64,000 nucleotides of DNA from Podospora bellae-mahoneyi (lineage: Eukaryota > Ascomycota > Sordariomycetes > Sordariales > Podosporaceae), in NCBI RefSeq assembly GCF_035222275.1, contig NC_085884.1:1302001-1366000 (forward strand), written 5' to 3'. The position numbers and the translations under genes were made by a program. Below, in pieces: positions 1 through 11,304 of this stretch. Under the pieces are notes generated by a model. That model was given only the letters and a program-made list of their open reading frames with translations, did no database searches and was not told where the DNA came from. Numbering within the stretch: position 1 is the stretch's first letter; every line of letters begins with the position of its first letter.

Positions 1-2814
1 AAGCCGCTCTGGTTTGACGGGCTGAACCCAGCCAAGCTCAACTTTGGTCTGGCGCTGTACGGCCGCGGCAACACCCTGGCATACCCAACTTGCAACCAGC
101 TGCTGTGTCTGTTCTCCGGGGGCAGCAATCCGGCACCATGCACCAATTTTGAGGGTGTCATGTCACTCCACGAGATCCAGCAGTTGATTGATAGGAAGGG
201 TCTCACACCGCAGTACCTCCCTGATGCCATGATGAAGCAGATCACCTGGGATGATCAGTGGATTGGTTACGACGATGATGAAACATTCGCCGCCAAGAAA
301 GCATGGGCCGACTCGAGATGCTTTGGCGGCACCATGGCCTGGAGCATCGACTTTCAACTGGCTTGGTCCGGTGATTCTGAGGACGAGAAGTACGGCGATG
401 TTGTACACATTGGTCAAGAGGTGTTTGAGACTCCGGCTGCACAATGCCAAGCTCCCTGCATCATGGTCTTCCCTCCTAGCAGTTTATCTGAACCCAAAGT
501 CATCACCATGCAGCCCTACACGGCCACGTTGGAGGTCGGCACCACCACCACGACCCTGGTCTCCGTGAGCACAACGAGCACCACGACTGTCACGGCTGTT
601 AACTTCTTCAATCACTACGTCACAAGCGGACAGCAGCCCGGTGCAGTGGTCACTATACGACCGAACTTCCAGCCGCCGTCCATCATGCTGGTAGTGACTG
701 GCCAGGACGGACAGACAACCTCGAGAACTGTTCTGCCCCCGCCTCTGGGTAGTGGCGCTTCTGATGGCGGTTACGGCGGTGATCCAACCACGACCTCTGT
801 AATGGTTTCCAGCACAACAAGCTTTGTTGGGCCCGAGAATCCGCCAGTACCAACACCCGTAGTTGGTCTTGAAGACCTTTACGTGGAAGATGAGGACGAT
901 GACCTCCCGACCCCAACTATCGACTATCCCGGGTTTCCGCCTGATGCGACAGAAATTATCGAACCCGTGATCGAAACCGATATCCCTCCACCCCCTGGCA
1001 AGACTCGTATCAAGTGTGACGCGTGGTTCTTCAATCTTTGCATCGACTGGCCCGAACTTGACTTGACATCAAGATCTTCTAGCAGGACATTGAGCTTCCC
1101 CAGGGCGAAGATTTTGGCCCGGGCCCGCTTCCCTCCCGCTTCATCAAGCGGCCACCTAGCTGGGCGTTTGGCTGCCGCACACCTCCGTGCTCTCTTCCGC
1201 CGTGGCCCAAGATTAGGCGCGGGGGCGGTGGCGGGATGCTTCCTATCACACGGCTCCAAACACCTGCAAACCAGTAATAGCAACACTCACCGTCTTGACA
1301 ACCTCGTATGGTACAACAACGACTCAAGGCACCGTTTGAACCATCATAACACGCACCATGTCGAACGAGTTCCCTATTCTTGGCTGTTCCCTCACGGACG
1401 CCACCTTCAGTGTATCCGAAACCGCCTCCGCAACACTGCAACCCACCCCCAGATCGCTGGATGAGCGGGCTGTGCTCGAAGACATACCGTCCGAGCTGAA
1501 AGAAGATGACGACACTGCTGGGTCTGAAACCAGGCTCAAGCTGTTTGGGCGGGACTGCGAGACGAACATGATGGATGTCATCTTCATTCCTACAGAACCC
1601 CTGAGCACTAATATTCGATTCCGTCAGCAGCTAGAGGTTTCTAGGATGGAGGGTCATGTTGGACCCGCGGCTGGCCTGTGAACCCCGTTTGGAACGTTCA
1701 GAGCCTTTATGGGCAATGCATTATCCAGCCGAAGCCTGGCCAGCCTTCCCACTTCACGGAACCTACAAGGTTAGCAACCATCACATCCGCACCCGCCGGC
1801 GGCGGCGCTCCGTTGCCTACAAATTGCATCTCATCCACCACCACCAGATTCTGTAGTGGCGACCGCCAGGGCCAAATATGCGGCCTCGCCACTGTATATG
1901 TGGCCGCGTCATGCCCGGAAGGCTCCATCTGTAGCCCAGGGAATCTTCCTCCCCTCCCTGGACCGACATCGTTGCATTGCACCAGCCCGTAGTTCTCCAC
2001 GACGTCGGCCCAGTGCGTCGGGAGTGGCGATAAGGAGGCATGCATGACCACCACGGTTCGTGCCGTGACCCCGACCGCGACTCCGACCTATCGCTTCATC
2101 GACAATGCGGATTGTCCCAAAAGCGGCGATGTGTGTGCTCAAAGGCATGTTACCGCTACATGTTCTTCCCTCCAACCACGGGGACTGCCAGAGGAGACCG
2201 CTGTCCTCCCGATTGCGACAGAGGTTCCGAGGATTATCTCTCCATCTGAGGGTATGAGACAGCGAGTCAACAAGGGAGCCGTCATCAAGTCGCCTCAGTG
2301 GCCTCGTTCAATGGTTTCGAACATTCCCGTGGCCGACAACTCGGAATCGCTTGTTTCGCCCGTGAGCAATGTCTTGCTGCGAGCCCGCCAAAACACCTAT
2401 CTTATTTGTGACGTTGAATCACGATGTGCGAAGTGCGTCACGCCCAGACCAAACATTCCTGACCCGTGCACCAAGGTGTACATAGTATACACCATGACCA
2501 CGGCCAACTTCCAGGGCATTTTGTACAAGACCGAGCTGAGTATTAACGGCAAGACGGTGTGCAAGATGGAAACATACTGCCACACGTTTGTGGGGAGCAC
2601 GGATGGGTGTTCAGGGAAGAAGAACTATGACTGTGGGAATGGGAACCGGGAGGACAGCTGGACCGGGGAGCGGCTCTTGTTTTATGTCAAGGCGAATGAC
2701 AAGGTGTATGATATCCAGGCCAAGGCTCAGGTATTTGAGGGGGTGTGGGATACGTGTAATGGGGCTGCGTTTAGGCGTATTCCTACTGTTTTTAGGGGAA
2801 AGGTGGGGTGTTGA
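1..2814 (+). pseudogene. GH18 chitinase (multi-domain fungal type), 3' part, interrupted
   Basis: The window opens inside the gene, so its start lies to the left. The first frame (1-about 1050) reads the end of a GH18 TIM barrel: a strand ending LYGRG, then ITWDDQWIGYDD and GGTMAWSIDFQLAWSG, the usual late-barrel block ending in the conserved tryptophan. A Thr/Ser/Pro-rich linker follows, then CDAWFFNLCIDWPELD, a module typical of the long secreted fungal chitinases of subgroup C. The far C-terminal domain is legible at 2044-2814 (Cys-rich, with KVYIVYTMTTANFQG and WDTCNG). Between about 1050 and 2044 the reading frame is interrupted several times; splicing may explain some of it but conserved segments fall in different frames. 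Such enzymes cleave chitin outside the cell or at the wall. Family call good, broken state likely, missing 5' end certain. Confidence 0.75.
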
Positions 2815-3533
2815 TGACCTTTCGAGGTGTAGATAGCAGGGAGACGTGCTTCGCTGCCAGCGGGTGCCTGGCAATTTAGATATCTACAAAGACCGGCTTC
2901 CTTGGCCAACTCGAAGTCAATGGGAACCTCAAGAACAACGTCAACTGACACGTCCATGGTGGGGAAGCGGTGCCATTCACCTACTTTCTTTGTCCTGGCC
3001 AAGTAAATCGGACACACGATGGCCTGTGGTGTCACACATGGAGTGATTGGTCTGGCTGTTTTGAACTTCAGACGGACGCCCGTGACCAAGAGGAGCTCAG
3101 CGGAGCTCAAGGCAGCGGCTGCGTTTGTTGAGGGGTCCACTTTGAGTATTGTGTCAAAGGGCGGTATCTTATCAGTGTCAGTGGTGGTTGATGGGTTGAA
3201 GACTTGAAGGTCCTGGTGGTTGGTTAGTGGTGAAGTAATGAGGTGGAGGCGCGTCATAAAGTACCTGAGAAATCCAGTGATTGAAGGAGCTTGGCTTTAA
3301 ACGAGCTTTCAATACCCACCAGTGTTGGAGGGGGCTGGGTGGTTGTTGTATCTCAACAGGATATCTGGTATCGTGAGTTTTGGAGGTTGGAAGAGCGCTT
3401 GGGTGGATAACTGCAGGTTATGTGCATTGTCTGGGCTGATATTCTTGAGGTGGTACGGTTCAGTGGTTAAATAGGTAACCTTTTGCCTGCATGTTCTGAA
3501 AGTCAGTGAATGAGTAGCTCTTGATGATGGCAT
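2727..3533 (-). CDS. unidentified spliced gene, convergent with the chitinase; boundaries uncertain
   Basis: Two open stretches (3533-3316 and 3264-2727) join in frame across a textbook intron at 3315-3265 (51 nt, donor GTATTG, acceptor TTTCTCAG), which is strong evidence of a real transcribed gene. The joined product passes through NTGGYFMTRLHLITSPL and later MDVSVDVVLEVPIDFELAKE. No signal peptide or membrane segment is evident and I do not recognise the family. Protein-like sequence continues upstream to about 3797 in other frames (for example GRFCHILLIKVPELMSPYHA near 3540-3590), so the 5' end shown is not the true start and the gene may be partly decayed or have further introns. The 3' end overlaps the chitinase C-terminus on the opposite strand by about 90 nt, so the last 30 residues may be spurious. 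Confidence 0.45.
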
Positions 3534-4323
3534 GGTAAGGAGACATCAGCTCCGGGACCTTGATGAGCAAGATGTGACAAAATCGTCCCTTCTTCAACAC
3601 AGCCTGGGCCCACTTAAGACTCTCTGGTGGTTCGGAAGGCCCAGATCATTCGACCTTTGCTCCAGGCAGGGAGCAGTGAATGGTTGCTCTTCACTTATGC
3701 TGCTCCCGTGCGCCGAGGGGAACACGTCATCGTCCCAATAAACTCCGCGATATTCAACGTTTCCTCTACATCTGATCAATGATGTGTTTTCGTCCAAAGT
3801 AATTCCCTCAATCTCTTATGATAAAAAAAATTGTGTTGGGTCACGTTTGGTAATCTTTTTTGCCCTTGTTGGAACCGGACACCGTGTAACTGCTCCATCA
3901 CAGGTAGAAGAACAGGGCACTTTCACCACTTGCCCTCATTCTTTTCCTCCATCACACACTCGTCCTTCTCTGATACCGCAGGTACCTTCAGCTTACACCA
4001 CCATCGCACATCATCACCACCCAGACGCTTCTTGTTGCCAGCCTCATTTCGTTGCGCGGCAAAGTTATTGATCTTTGCCATCGGGCGCAACACCACACTC
4101 AATCACAACCGCCCGCAACAGACCATCACCATCGGCTTCACATTAACAAGTCGCCCATAGACCACGGCTGTCATATCTCTTAAAACCCTCTTCACCCAAG
4201 TCTTCGGGGCCTCTTTCCTTTCTTTGTAAGTCCCACCCATCACCCCTTTGGCAGAACGCCAAGCCTTCAGGGGTAGTATACAAAGACCCACTAACAAATC
4301 CCAACACCACAGCAACTACGACA

Positions 4324-4940
4324 ATGGTCCATATCAAGTACGGTCCGAACGTCCCCGGCATGATGTGTAAGTCTCCTTCCACTTTTTCCTCCCATCATCA
4401 CCACTAACCCCTTTTCCAGTTCCGCAGATTCAGCACCCCGGCGCCACAACCGGCCTCGACGCGAACAACAACCCCTACGTGTATATTTCCGGCCTCCACG
4501 GCTCCGGACGCCTCCCCCAGCCGCCTCCTCTCACTCACCCTGGCTTCCCTGCCGCGAACCTCATCAACTCCACCGGTGGTGCTGGTGCTGAGCCTGGGTT
4601 CAACTACTTCTTTCCTGCCGAGCACGCCGATGTTATTGTGCTGCAGAGTGCGGTTGCGCCCTGGAAGTTGACGAAGGGGTATACTCGGTTGGACTATTGG
4701 ACTGTTAAGGTGCCGGGGAATATTACCATGGGGGAGTTGCTGGCTGGATTAGGGGTGAGCAGCGGGAATGGGGGGTTGTATGTTGTTTATCAGCAGGGGA
4801 ATGGGAAGTGGGAGCATCAGGAGAGTGTGACGGGGGTGGATGGGAGGTTGATGAGGCGGAGTGTGAGGGAGATGGGGTGGTGCAGGAGGGGCAGGGAGGG
4901 GAAGGTAAGGAGGACTTACATTTGGGTTCAGAGGGTTTAA
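4324..4940 (+). CDS. small conserved-looking fungal protein of unknown function (two exons)
   Basis: Exon 1 is 4324-4366 and exon 2 is 4420-4940, joined across a canonical 53-nt intron (GTAAGT donor, CACTAAC branch, TTCCAG acceptor). The product is about 187 aa, starts MVHIKYGPNVPGMM and continues FPQIQHPGATTGLDANNNPY. It lacks a signal peptide and a transmembrane helix; the middle is Gly/Pro-rich (a GLHGSGRLPQ region, then GGAGAEPGFNYFFPAEHADV) and the end has a compact segment finishing TYIWVQRV. The ATG is in a good context (acaATGg) and is the first ATG after a long pyrimidine-rich leader. I recognise the layout from uncharacterised Pezizomycotina proteins but can assign no function. The gene looks intact, unlike its neighbours on both sides. 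Confidence 0.75.
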
Positions 4941-5371
4941 TGCCGGATGGGGATGGGGGGTTGATGCGGCGGTTAGATGCTGGCTGGGGTGGGGGGTTAA
5001 GAGGGTTTGTTGTGGGGTAGCTTTATGAAGTATTGGCTATGGGGTATGGGTATGACAGGTGGTGAAAGGCAAAACAAGGTAAAAAAGGAGTCAGCGGCTC
5101 AGAGATGGCAAGGGGCACGCCCGGGTGAAGGGGCTTGGTGGGTGTAGCTATTAATGCAGTGTTTCTCCCCGGAGGTGATGCATCGTTAAGTTTCATTTTT
5201 CGGTTGCGGTGATAACGAATCTTAGGTATATTTGTCTGGTCAGTATCTCTGAAGCATAGGTAGGAAACACCATCCTGGCTATGCTAAATCCATCTTGCGT
5301 GTGGTATGGACGCCATCAGCTTTGGAGATGGTACTTGCATGTAATGATGCTGACTTCATTGAGTACTCAGG

Positions 5372-6540
5372 CTACCGAAGGTAGTCCGGTATGCCATGAG
5401 TCAACCATTGCAGTTGCTGCTCATTGTAGTTCGAATCGCGGTGATATCTGGGGGCAGGTCAAGCTCCAAACAAGACTGCCCCCAATCGAATACACCAGAC
5501 CGTCCAAGAAGCGGAGAAGATCTACCGAGTACTTTTGAGCTTCTTTTGCCTCCTTCACCACGGCCAGGAACTTGTCGACGTGGTCTTTGATGGTAGTGCA
5601 GCAAATCTTGTCGGCCTTTGCCAGGTCAACCCCCTTTTTCTTCATGGTGACCAAGATGGCATTTGTAATATGGGTCTTGCCGCTCTTCATGGCGTCTTGT
5701 TCCTCCTTCTCCCAAGAATAAAGATCGTTCACGAGAGCAAAGGCAATCTACCCGGGCCGGCATAGGTCCGAACAGACCGCCTTTTCCTCATCTGGGATGC
5801 TGATGGCACGGCAAAAGTAGAGCATGCCACTGCAGAAGCAGCCATATGTTAGCACCCAACAAAGGATAGGCCCTATAGGACATACCCACGTCTTTCCAAC
5901 CTCTTCGTTTCGATACTCGATGTAGTCAGCCAACCTGGAATGCTGTGCTCTCGAGCAGTCCCCACCACCGCGACCCTGAAGAAACTCCTGCCAGAGTTTA
6001 AGAGCTACTAGCCCCCGGTCAGGATCGATTCTAAGCATCTCCGAGACCATCCATGTCTGATTCTTCTTGATGTTATTGATGGACAATTTGGGTACCGCGT
6101 CATCGTTATTGGTGGAGTGTTCGTTCTGCAAGGCGAAGCCGGAGAGGACCTCAGTCAGTGTTTCTTGCCCTTCTGTCTCTTCCGCGTTCTCAAAGACATC
6201 GTCATTGAGAAATCTAAACTCGTTAGCATAGGTGACGATAGCCAGTCGGTCCGGGAGGCATTCCGGCATTGAAAGGGGCACGGCATTGAACTTGGGGTGG
6301 AGGCCACCTCGGTCTGCCGTACCATGTCAGTAAATGATTTGTGTCTGAGCAAAGAGGATAACAGGGTAGGCAGCTACATGATACAACCAGGGCGAGATTC
6401 TCTTTCCAGTCTTTATTTGCGCCAATGATGGCTAGGTCGGTGGTCTTGTGATGGTGGTGGATTCGAACCTTGATGCCATCACACAGGCCTTGAGTGTCAT
6501 ACTCGGATGGATCGAGAACGTATGAGTATTGGAATTCCAT
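5372..6540 (-). pseudogene. class I terpene cyclase domain (fungal fusicoccadiene/ophiobolin-synthase type), broken
   Basis: The protein starts MEFQYSYVLDPSEYDTQGLC, the usual N-terminus of the cyclase half of chimeric fungal terpene synthases. An intron at 6377-6314 (GTAGCT...GGCAG, CTGAC branch) restores the family segment FNAVPLSMPECLPDR. The metal-binding motif reads FLNDDVFEN, a DDxxE form of DDxxD, and the second metal motif reads NDLYSWEKEE, matching NSE (NDxxSxxxE). VWSLTCP closes the domain. A second intron lies near 5890-5840 with an ambiguous donor. The frame carries about two interruptions: a stop where relatives have a Trp just before the NSE helix, and a one-base shift near the end. 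No C-terminal prenyltransferase domain follows. Known family members cyclise C20-C25 prenyl diphosphates; this copy is probably dead. It is divergent from a broken P450, as in terpene clusters. Confidence 0.8.
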
Positions 6541-7172
6541 TGAGTGAGAGATAGGATGCTAGAGTAAAGTTTGAAGTAGCGATCTAGGTAGGAATATGAA
6601 AAAACCTTTGGTCTTGTTCGCTATTCACAACCGTCGTCCTTATGTACACTGGGCTAAGCCTCTACCTGTCAGAGACAGCCCCCATCTTGTGGTCGAGTGG
6701 CTGCAAAGTACCTACCCAGATAAGAATATGCTTTAGGTTATGGCAAGAAGCCCAGGTGCAGCATCCGAAACACATCAGAGCTTTTGCCTCGTACAGATCT
6801 TGGATGAGATTACCCCAGACAAGAGGCGTCAGATATCAGGTTGTTGTGCCAGGGAAAACGGCCGCTGTGTGACAGATGTAACCACATTGGTAACCCTTAC
6901 AGGTTTCTGTAAAACCAGCATGATAATCCTCTTTTGTAGAATAGGTACAAGAGCGCATTATGAATCAGGATTTTAGTCCCGAGTCACATGCATGACCAAT
7001 GGCTTATGTAGAATGATGGGAACAATGGGATCGTCTGTTTCTCAGCACTCTTAACAGCTCGGCCTGTCTCTAAGTGGGATAGGGATGTCGGGTACTGCTC
7101 TGCTTTAATGGGTTTTTGTCCTCAACTGATCGCATTACGGAGCCTTCACCATTCAGGGTGATCGTGAACAGG

Positions 7173-8416
7173 ATGCTTTTAGACCAGAGCCATCTTAACG
7201 GGTCATCCCTTGTTGTTGTCACCTCTGCAGGACTAGCTTTCTACGGTCTTGCACTGACTATCTACCGCATTTGGTTTCATCTACTTGCTGGCTTTCCTGG
7301 TCCAAAGCTGGCCGCTGCAACAGGGTGGTACCAGACATATTACGAGGTTATGACCTACGGAAAGCTTTCTTTCAAGCTTGCAGAACTGCATACAAGATAT
7401 GGTATGGCATTCCCTACCTGCATGCTAGGTTGCTGATGGATTTGCTGACATGGGCTATCCACGCAATCTGTAGGACCAATCGTGCAATTTAGTCCTTGGG
7501 AACTCTCCATCAGAGACCCGGGGTTCTACCAAAACAGTCATGTCCACGGTTCTGTTCGCCGTACTGAGGTCAGTTTGCAACAAAGAACGGCACTCGGCTT
7601 TGACGGCTCTCACATGTTTATAGAGTCTCATGAGCTACACCGCTTACGACAGAAGCCCCTCGAACCATTCTTTTCTCGTCGTGCAGTTGAGTTCAAAGAA
7701 GACCTGATTGTTCAGAAGGCACAATTTATTGTTGCTCGCATAGGAGAGTGGATTGGCAATAGCACACCTTTGCAACTGGAGCTTGCTTATTTTGCTTATG
7801 TCACGGATGTTGTTGGGGAGATTCTCTTCGGGGGTGAGAACCCGAGTTTGTTGGAACACAGCGAGTTCGCACCTGATTGATGAGTATAATATTTGAGGTA
7901 CATTTTCTTAGCTATTTGCTTGCGCCCAGCACCCATCTGAAACCTCACAGGGGGGACATGATGAATGAGATGAAAAAGCATACGCCGATTATGCTTAACG
8001 CTACTTGGGTGGCGAGGTAGTGGCGAGGTAAGGCCAACCTGCAATTACCTACCTTACTAGAAAGTCAAAGTTAACATAGAGTCAGAATTCTTCGCAAGAT
8101 ACCAGTCGTTGTTCTAGTGAAACTGCATCCGGGAGGGGCCAGCTTCACAGCGTATGCCAAGGTGGGCTGCCGAATACACTGCTCATGGAAGAAAGCTGAT
8201 GTTCCGAGACTATTGACCGCCTCCTCAACCACACCATCCAAGATCTTCAGAATCTAAACATTGCCGAGATCAAAGCTCAGCCGGCCGTTATGCGCACTAT
8301 TGCGCAAAATCTCCTGCTCTCGGATATGCCCACGCGGAAATCGTTTCGTCGACCAGATATGGAATCGAGCCAGATCACTGCTTCGAGATGGCGTTTTTTT
8401 TTCGCAGTGCGGAATG
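7173..8416 (+). pseudogene. cytochrome P450, N-terminal half plus a fragment, broken
   Basis: The ATG at 7173 opens a membrane-anchored P450 N-terminus: a hydrophobic segment at about residues 11-32, then FPGPKLAAATGWYQTYYE. An intron at 7402-7473 (GTATGG...CTGTAG, TGCTGACA branch) joins LHTRYG to PIVQFSPWELSIRDPGFY, the classic fungal P450 beta-1 region. The C-helix region is visible (HMFIESHELHRLRQKPLEPFF, then FSRR). The frame ends at 7880. About 340 nt further on, a stretch (about 8205-8416) again reads like a P450 before the I helix (QNLLLSDMP, as in the family's ILxSDLPxxEK). The I-helix oxygen-binding motif, ExxR and the heme Cys motif are not found, so it cannot be functional. The sequence resembles trichodiene-oxygenase-like P450s. 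It faces away from the terpene cyclase across a roughly 630-nt shared promoter region. Confidence 0.75.
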
Positions 8417-9584
8417 AGGCGTTGGTCCTAGACTTATGATACTGGGTTTGGAAGGGTGGGCAATGGAGTCGTTGAAATATATTCGCTGATGGAAAGGGGA
8501 AGAAGAGGAGGAGGAAGATGAAGAGATGTTTTAAATGGCAGCGGACTCCTGAAATGTCACACGTTGAAAGGATCACGGGGCAAAGCCACATCGTGGCACA
8601 TTCTTTAGCTGAAACCTATCACGCTTCACTCCAGTCCCACCAGTCACACTTGGCCCCTGAGCTAATAGTAGTTGATGATGACGATGATGAGCAGAAAGGA
8701 ACAAAATGGGGAGGAGAACAGGGAGAAAAAAGGGCATCAAAGCTATCTCATGAACCTGCATATTGCTTTCACTGCCTATTTCTAAGCCCATGTCAGTAGT
8801 TGTCGTCGTGCACTCTAGGTTGTTGCTATCATGCTCAGCTGAAAATCAGGTAGGGGCATTGCCCCCAGGTCAGGGGCATCATCTCACCGCATGGCATAGA
8901 TATTCTAATAATCAAGTCTCTTAACCACATTCAGCACGTTCGTCACCCACGAGATGGGAGCTCGTAAGCTTTGTTCGCCCTGTGTATTTTACCCGCGGAA
9001 AAAAAAACGTCTGAGATTTCTTGTGGCATTGTTGATACCCAGCACCAGTAAAAGGTGAAAAGGGGTAAGTGTGAAGGTTGAAACGCAAGTTCAGTTGGGC
9101 ATACCTACCTATATAAGCCCAATCTTGGAAGTATTCTTAGTAGGTTTCAATGTCATTTCAAAACGGTCTTGACTCGTTTTTACTATGTTCACCTCTTAGT
9201 CACTTTCCATTAATTTTCATCGTTGCCCATAAGATTTCATTAAGCGGGTCGTAGCTAGCCCATTTATAACTTCATCCTGACAGATAATGCCTCTTGACAG
9301 GCCACCTTCTTTACCCAGCTACTCCAAGAATTCGTCCCAGCTAAGAAATTCCACAGAAAACACCATAGTCCGTGTTAAAGAGCATGCTCCGGCAGCTAGC
9401 ACCCTTAGCACAGAGCATACCATGGTATGGTGACTCCATCAAATAACTGTAGAAGGTGGTCGAAACCTCACAAAGTGACTCAACTCCATCACGGGCCAGT
9501 GAAATAAATCAGAAGATTGGGGACGACGCGTAGTTTGGACGAACACCGGCGTGCACCCCCCCAGCCTGAGTATCCAACCCCTAA
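8417..9584. other. gene-free stretch
   Basis: I see no supported gene here. There is a purine-rich run near 8496-8520 and an A-run at 9000-9007. A TATATAAG box near 9110 precedes a 34-codon ORF beginning at the ATG near 9151, which has no recognisable features and is not called. Confidence 0.5.
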
Positions 9585-10596
9585 TCAACGATGGCCATAC
9601 CTCTTCAACAACCGAGCAGCACTCTCCCTCAACACCGCCCGCTGAATTGCTCCTCCCCTGGGGTTTTTCCCAACAAAATCGTGGTATTGGCCCAATACAG
9701 CTGCAATAGCTTCCTTTCCAGCATAGGGGAAATCTGTCCCAATGAGGACCTGATCAGAGCATGTGAAATTAAGGAGGCTCTCCAGCTGGGCAGTGGAGCT
9801 ACTAAGCGCGGTGTCAAAGTAGAACTTTGCAAACCCAGCTTTGACGTCCTCGCGCGTGATGTTCACCATCCCCGCCAAGGCCGGGTTGAGCAACAAGCAC
9901 TCGATACGATTGGCCAGGTAAGGGAGTGTTTCCTCCCGCGTGTGAGAAGATGATGTCGACGTCGGTGTAATCACGCATGATACCACCAAAGATGATGTCA
10001 ACCGCCGCGCGAGTTGTAGCAATGGGATAGTCGAATTACCGGCTGGGGTAGACCGCTCGCAATAAACCAAGGGGTGATGTCGAGCGTTGTCGGATGCACG
10101 AAGATCAAGGCGTGGTAGTGGTTGAGCTTTTCCCAGATGGGCTTGAACAGAGGATTTGACGGGAGGTACGAGCCGTAGGATTTGATCACCTTGACGCCCT
10201 TGCAGAGCCTTTGCTGGCAATAAACAAAGTCGATTTCATCGAGCATGCCGTCTACATCCTGCCAGTCGGGAAGTACCCCGAAGAAGGCCAGACGGGAAGA
10301 GTTCTCGGACGATGTGGCATACGTGGCAAGCTGGGTGTTGAGAGCATTGGAAAGGTCGCGGGCAGTTGGGCCGGTACCGGCAATGAAACACCCGGGGCAG
10401 AGACGGAGAGAATGCCGAGGGAAGCGCCAGAGAGATCAAGAGAGTTGATGGCCGCTTCGGGGGACCAAGTAGGCGAGGGAAAGTAGGAGGGATCGCCGCC
10501 TGCTGCTTCGATGGCCGCCACGTAGACAGGTAGAAGGGCATGAACGTGGACGTGGATGAGACCACTAGGGGTCCCAGAGTTGGTGTTGCTATCCAT
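9585..10596 (-). pseudogene. amidohydrolase-2 family (ACMSD / 6-methylsalicylate-decarboxylase-like), broken
   Basis: The start at 10596 reads MDSNTNSGTPSGLIHVHVHA, giving the HxH metal-binding motif at the end of strand 1 of an amidohydrolase barrel. Later blocks are family-typical: KPIWEKLNHYHALIFVHPTT (strand with a metal-ligand His), then TDVDIIFSHAGG read in another frame, NITREDVKAGFAKFYFDTAL, and the C-terminal GTDFPYAG with the catalytic Asp. These blocks lie in alternating frames, with at least three frame changes and no matching splice signals, so the gene looks dead. Living relatives are cytosolic Zn-dependent decarboxylases or hydrolases of small aromatic acids; the exact substrate cannot be read. 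The length (about 330 codons) fits the family. The ATG three codons inside the longest frame is preferred over an upstream GTG. Confidence 0.8.
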
Positions 10597-11304
10597 CGTA
10601 GACACTGAGGACTTGAAGACAGCGTTCCTTTCAGAAGAACTTAACCAGAAACGAGCACTGGTTGAAATAGTACTTGCCCAACAATGATTGAGACCCGTGA
10701 CATTTTGAGGTGATTGGCAGCGGCTTCGGACAACTGGCCTGGCATCATGAGATTAGATGAAAAGGAGGAATATCACCGTTTCTCCAGTGCAGCGTTTCCA
10801 GTGGTCTCTTCAAAGCTATTGGCGGAAACAATTTTGTTTACTGTGCAGGAGGCAACTAGATGCGGCGTCTCAATGTGCTTTGTTCCTCCCTGAAATACTT
10901 TTAGCTTGGTGATCATGAAGATCGCTAAATGAATGTAGAATGGCTGTTGTTAGCTCAGGCGTATAAGCGAAGCTTTTGAAGGCCAAGACGGGAGTTGGGC
11001 AAGGGACCGGGAAGGTCTTGCCGTGCATGATTTTCAGTACAAGACTCTAAGTTTAAGGGACACCAAGTCTGTGTTACAGCCAGAGATCAGACTTCCAGTC
11101 AGACAATCATACCAGAACAGATTATTCCTATTCCCTTGCTCATCAAGAGATCGTATCAGCGTAGCCTTGTACCCTGCATGTATTCGAACAGATATATACC
11201 GCCCAGAATCTTACAAAGGTAGCAAAAAGTGTCTGACGCACTCTTATCTCTCACGCCATGTTCAACTGTTAAAGCACAGCATCAGCACACCCCATGTAAC
11301 CCTC
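10597..11304. other. intergenic stretch, no gene seen
   Basis: Only short ORFs without protein-like features lie here. It separates the broken amidohydrolase from the ankyrin gene, and both of those read leftward. Confidence 0.5.

Noticed and set aside
683-1441. Minus-strand ORFs across the chitinase
   Set aside because: They mirror the coding strand of a recognised GH18 sequence and have no family signal of their own.
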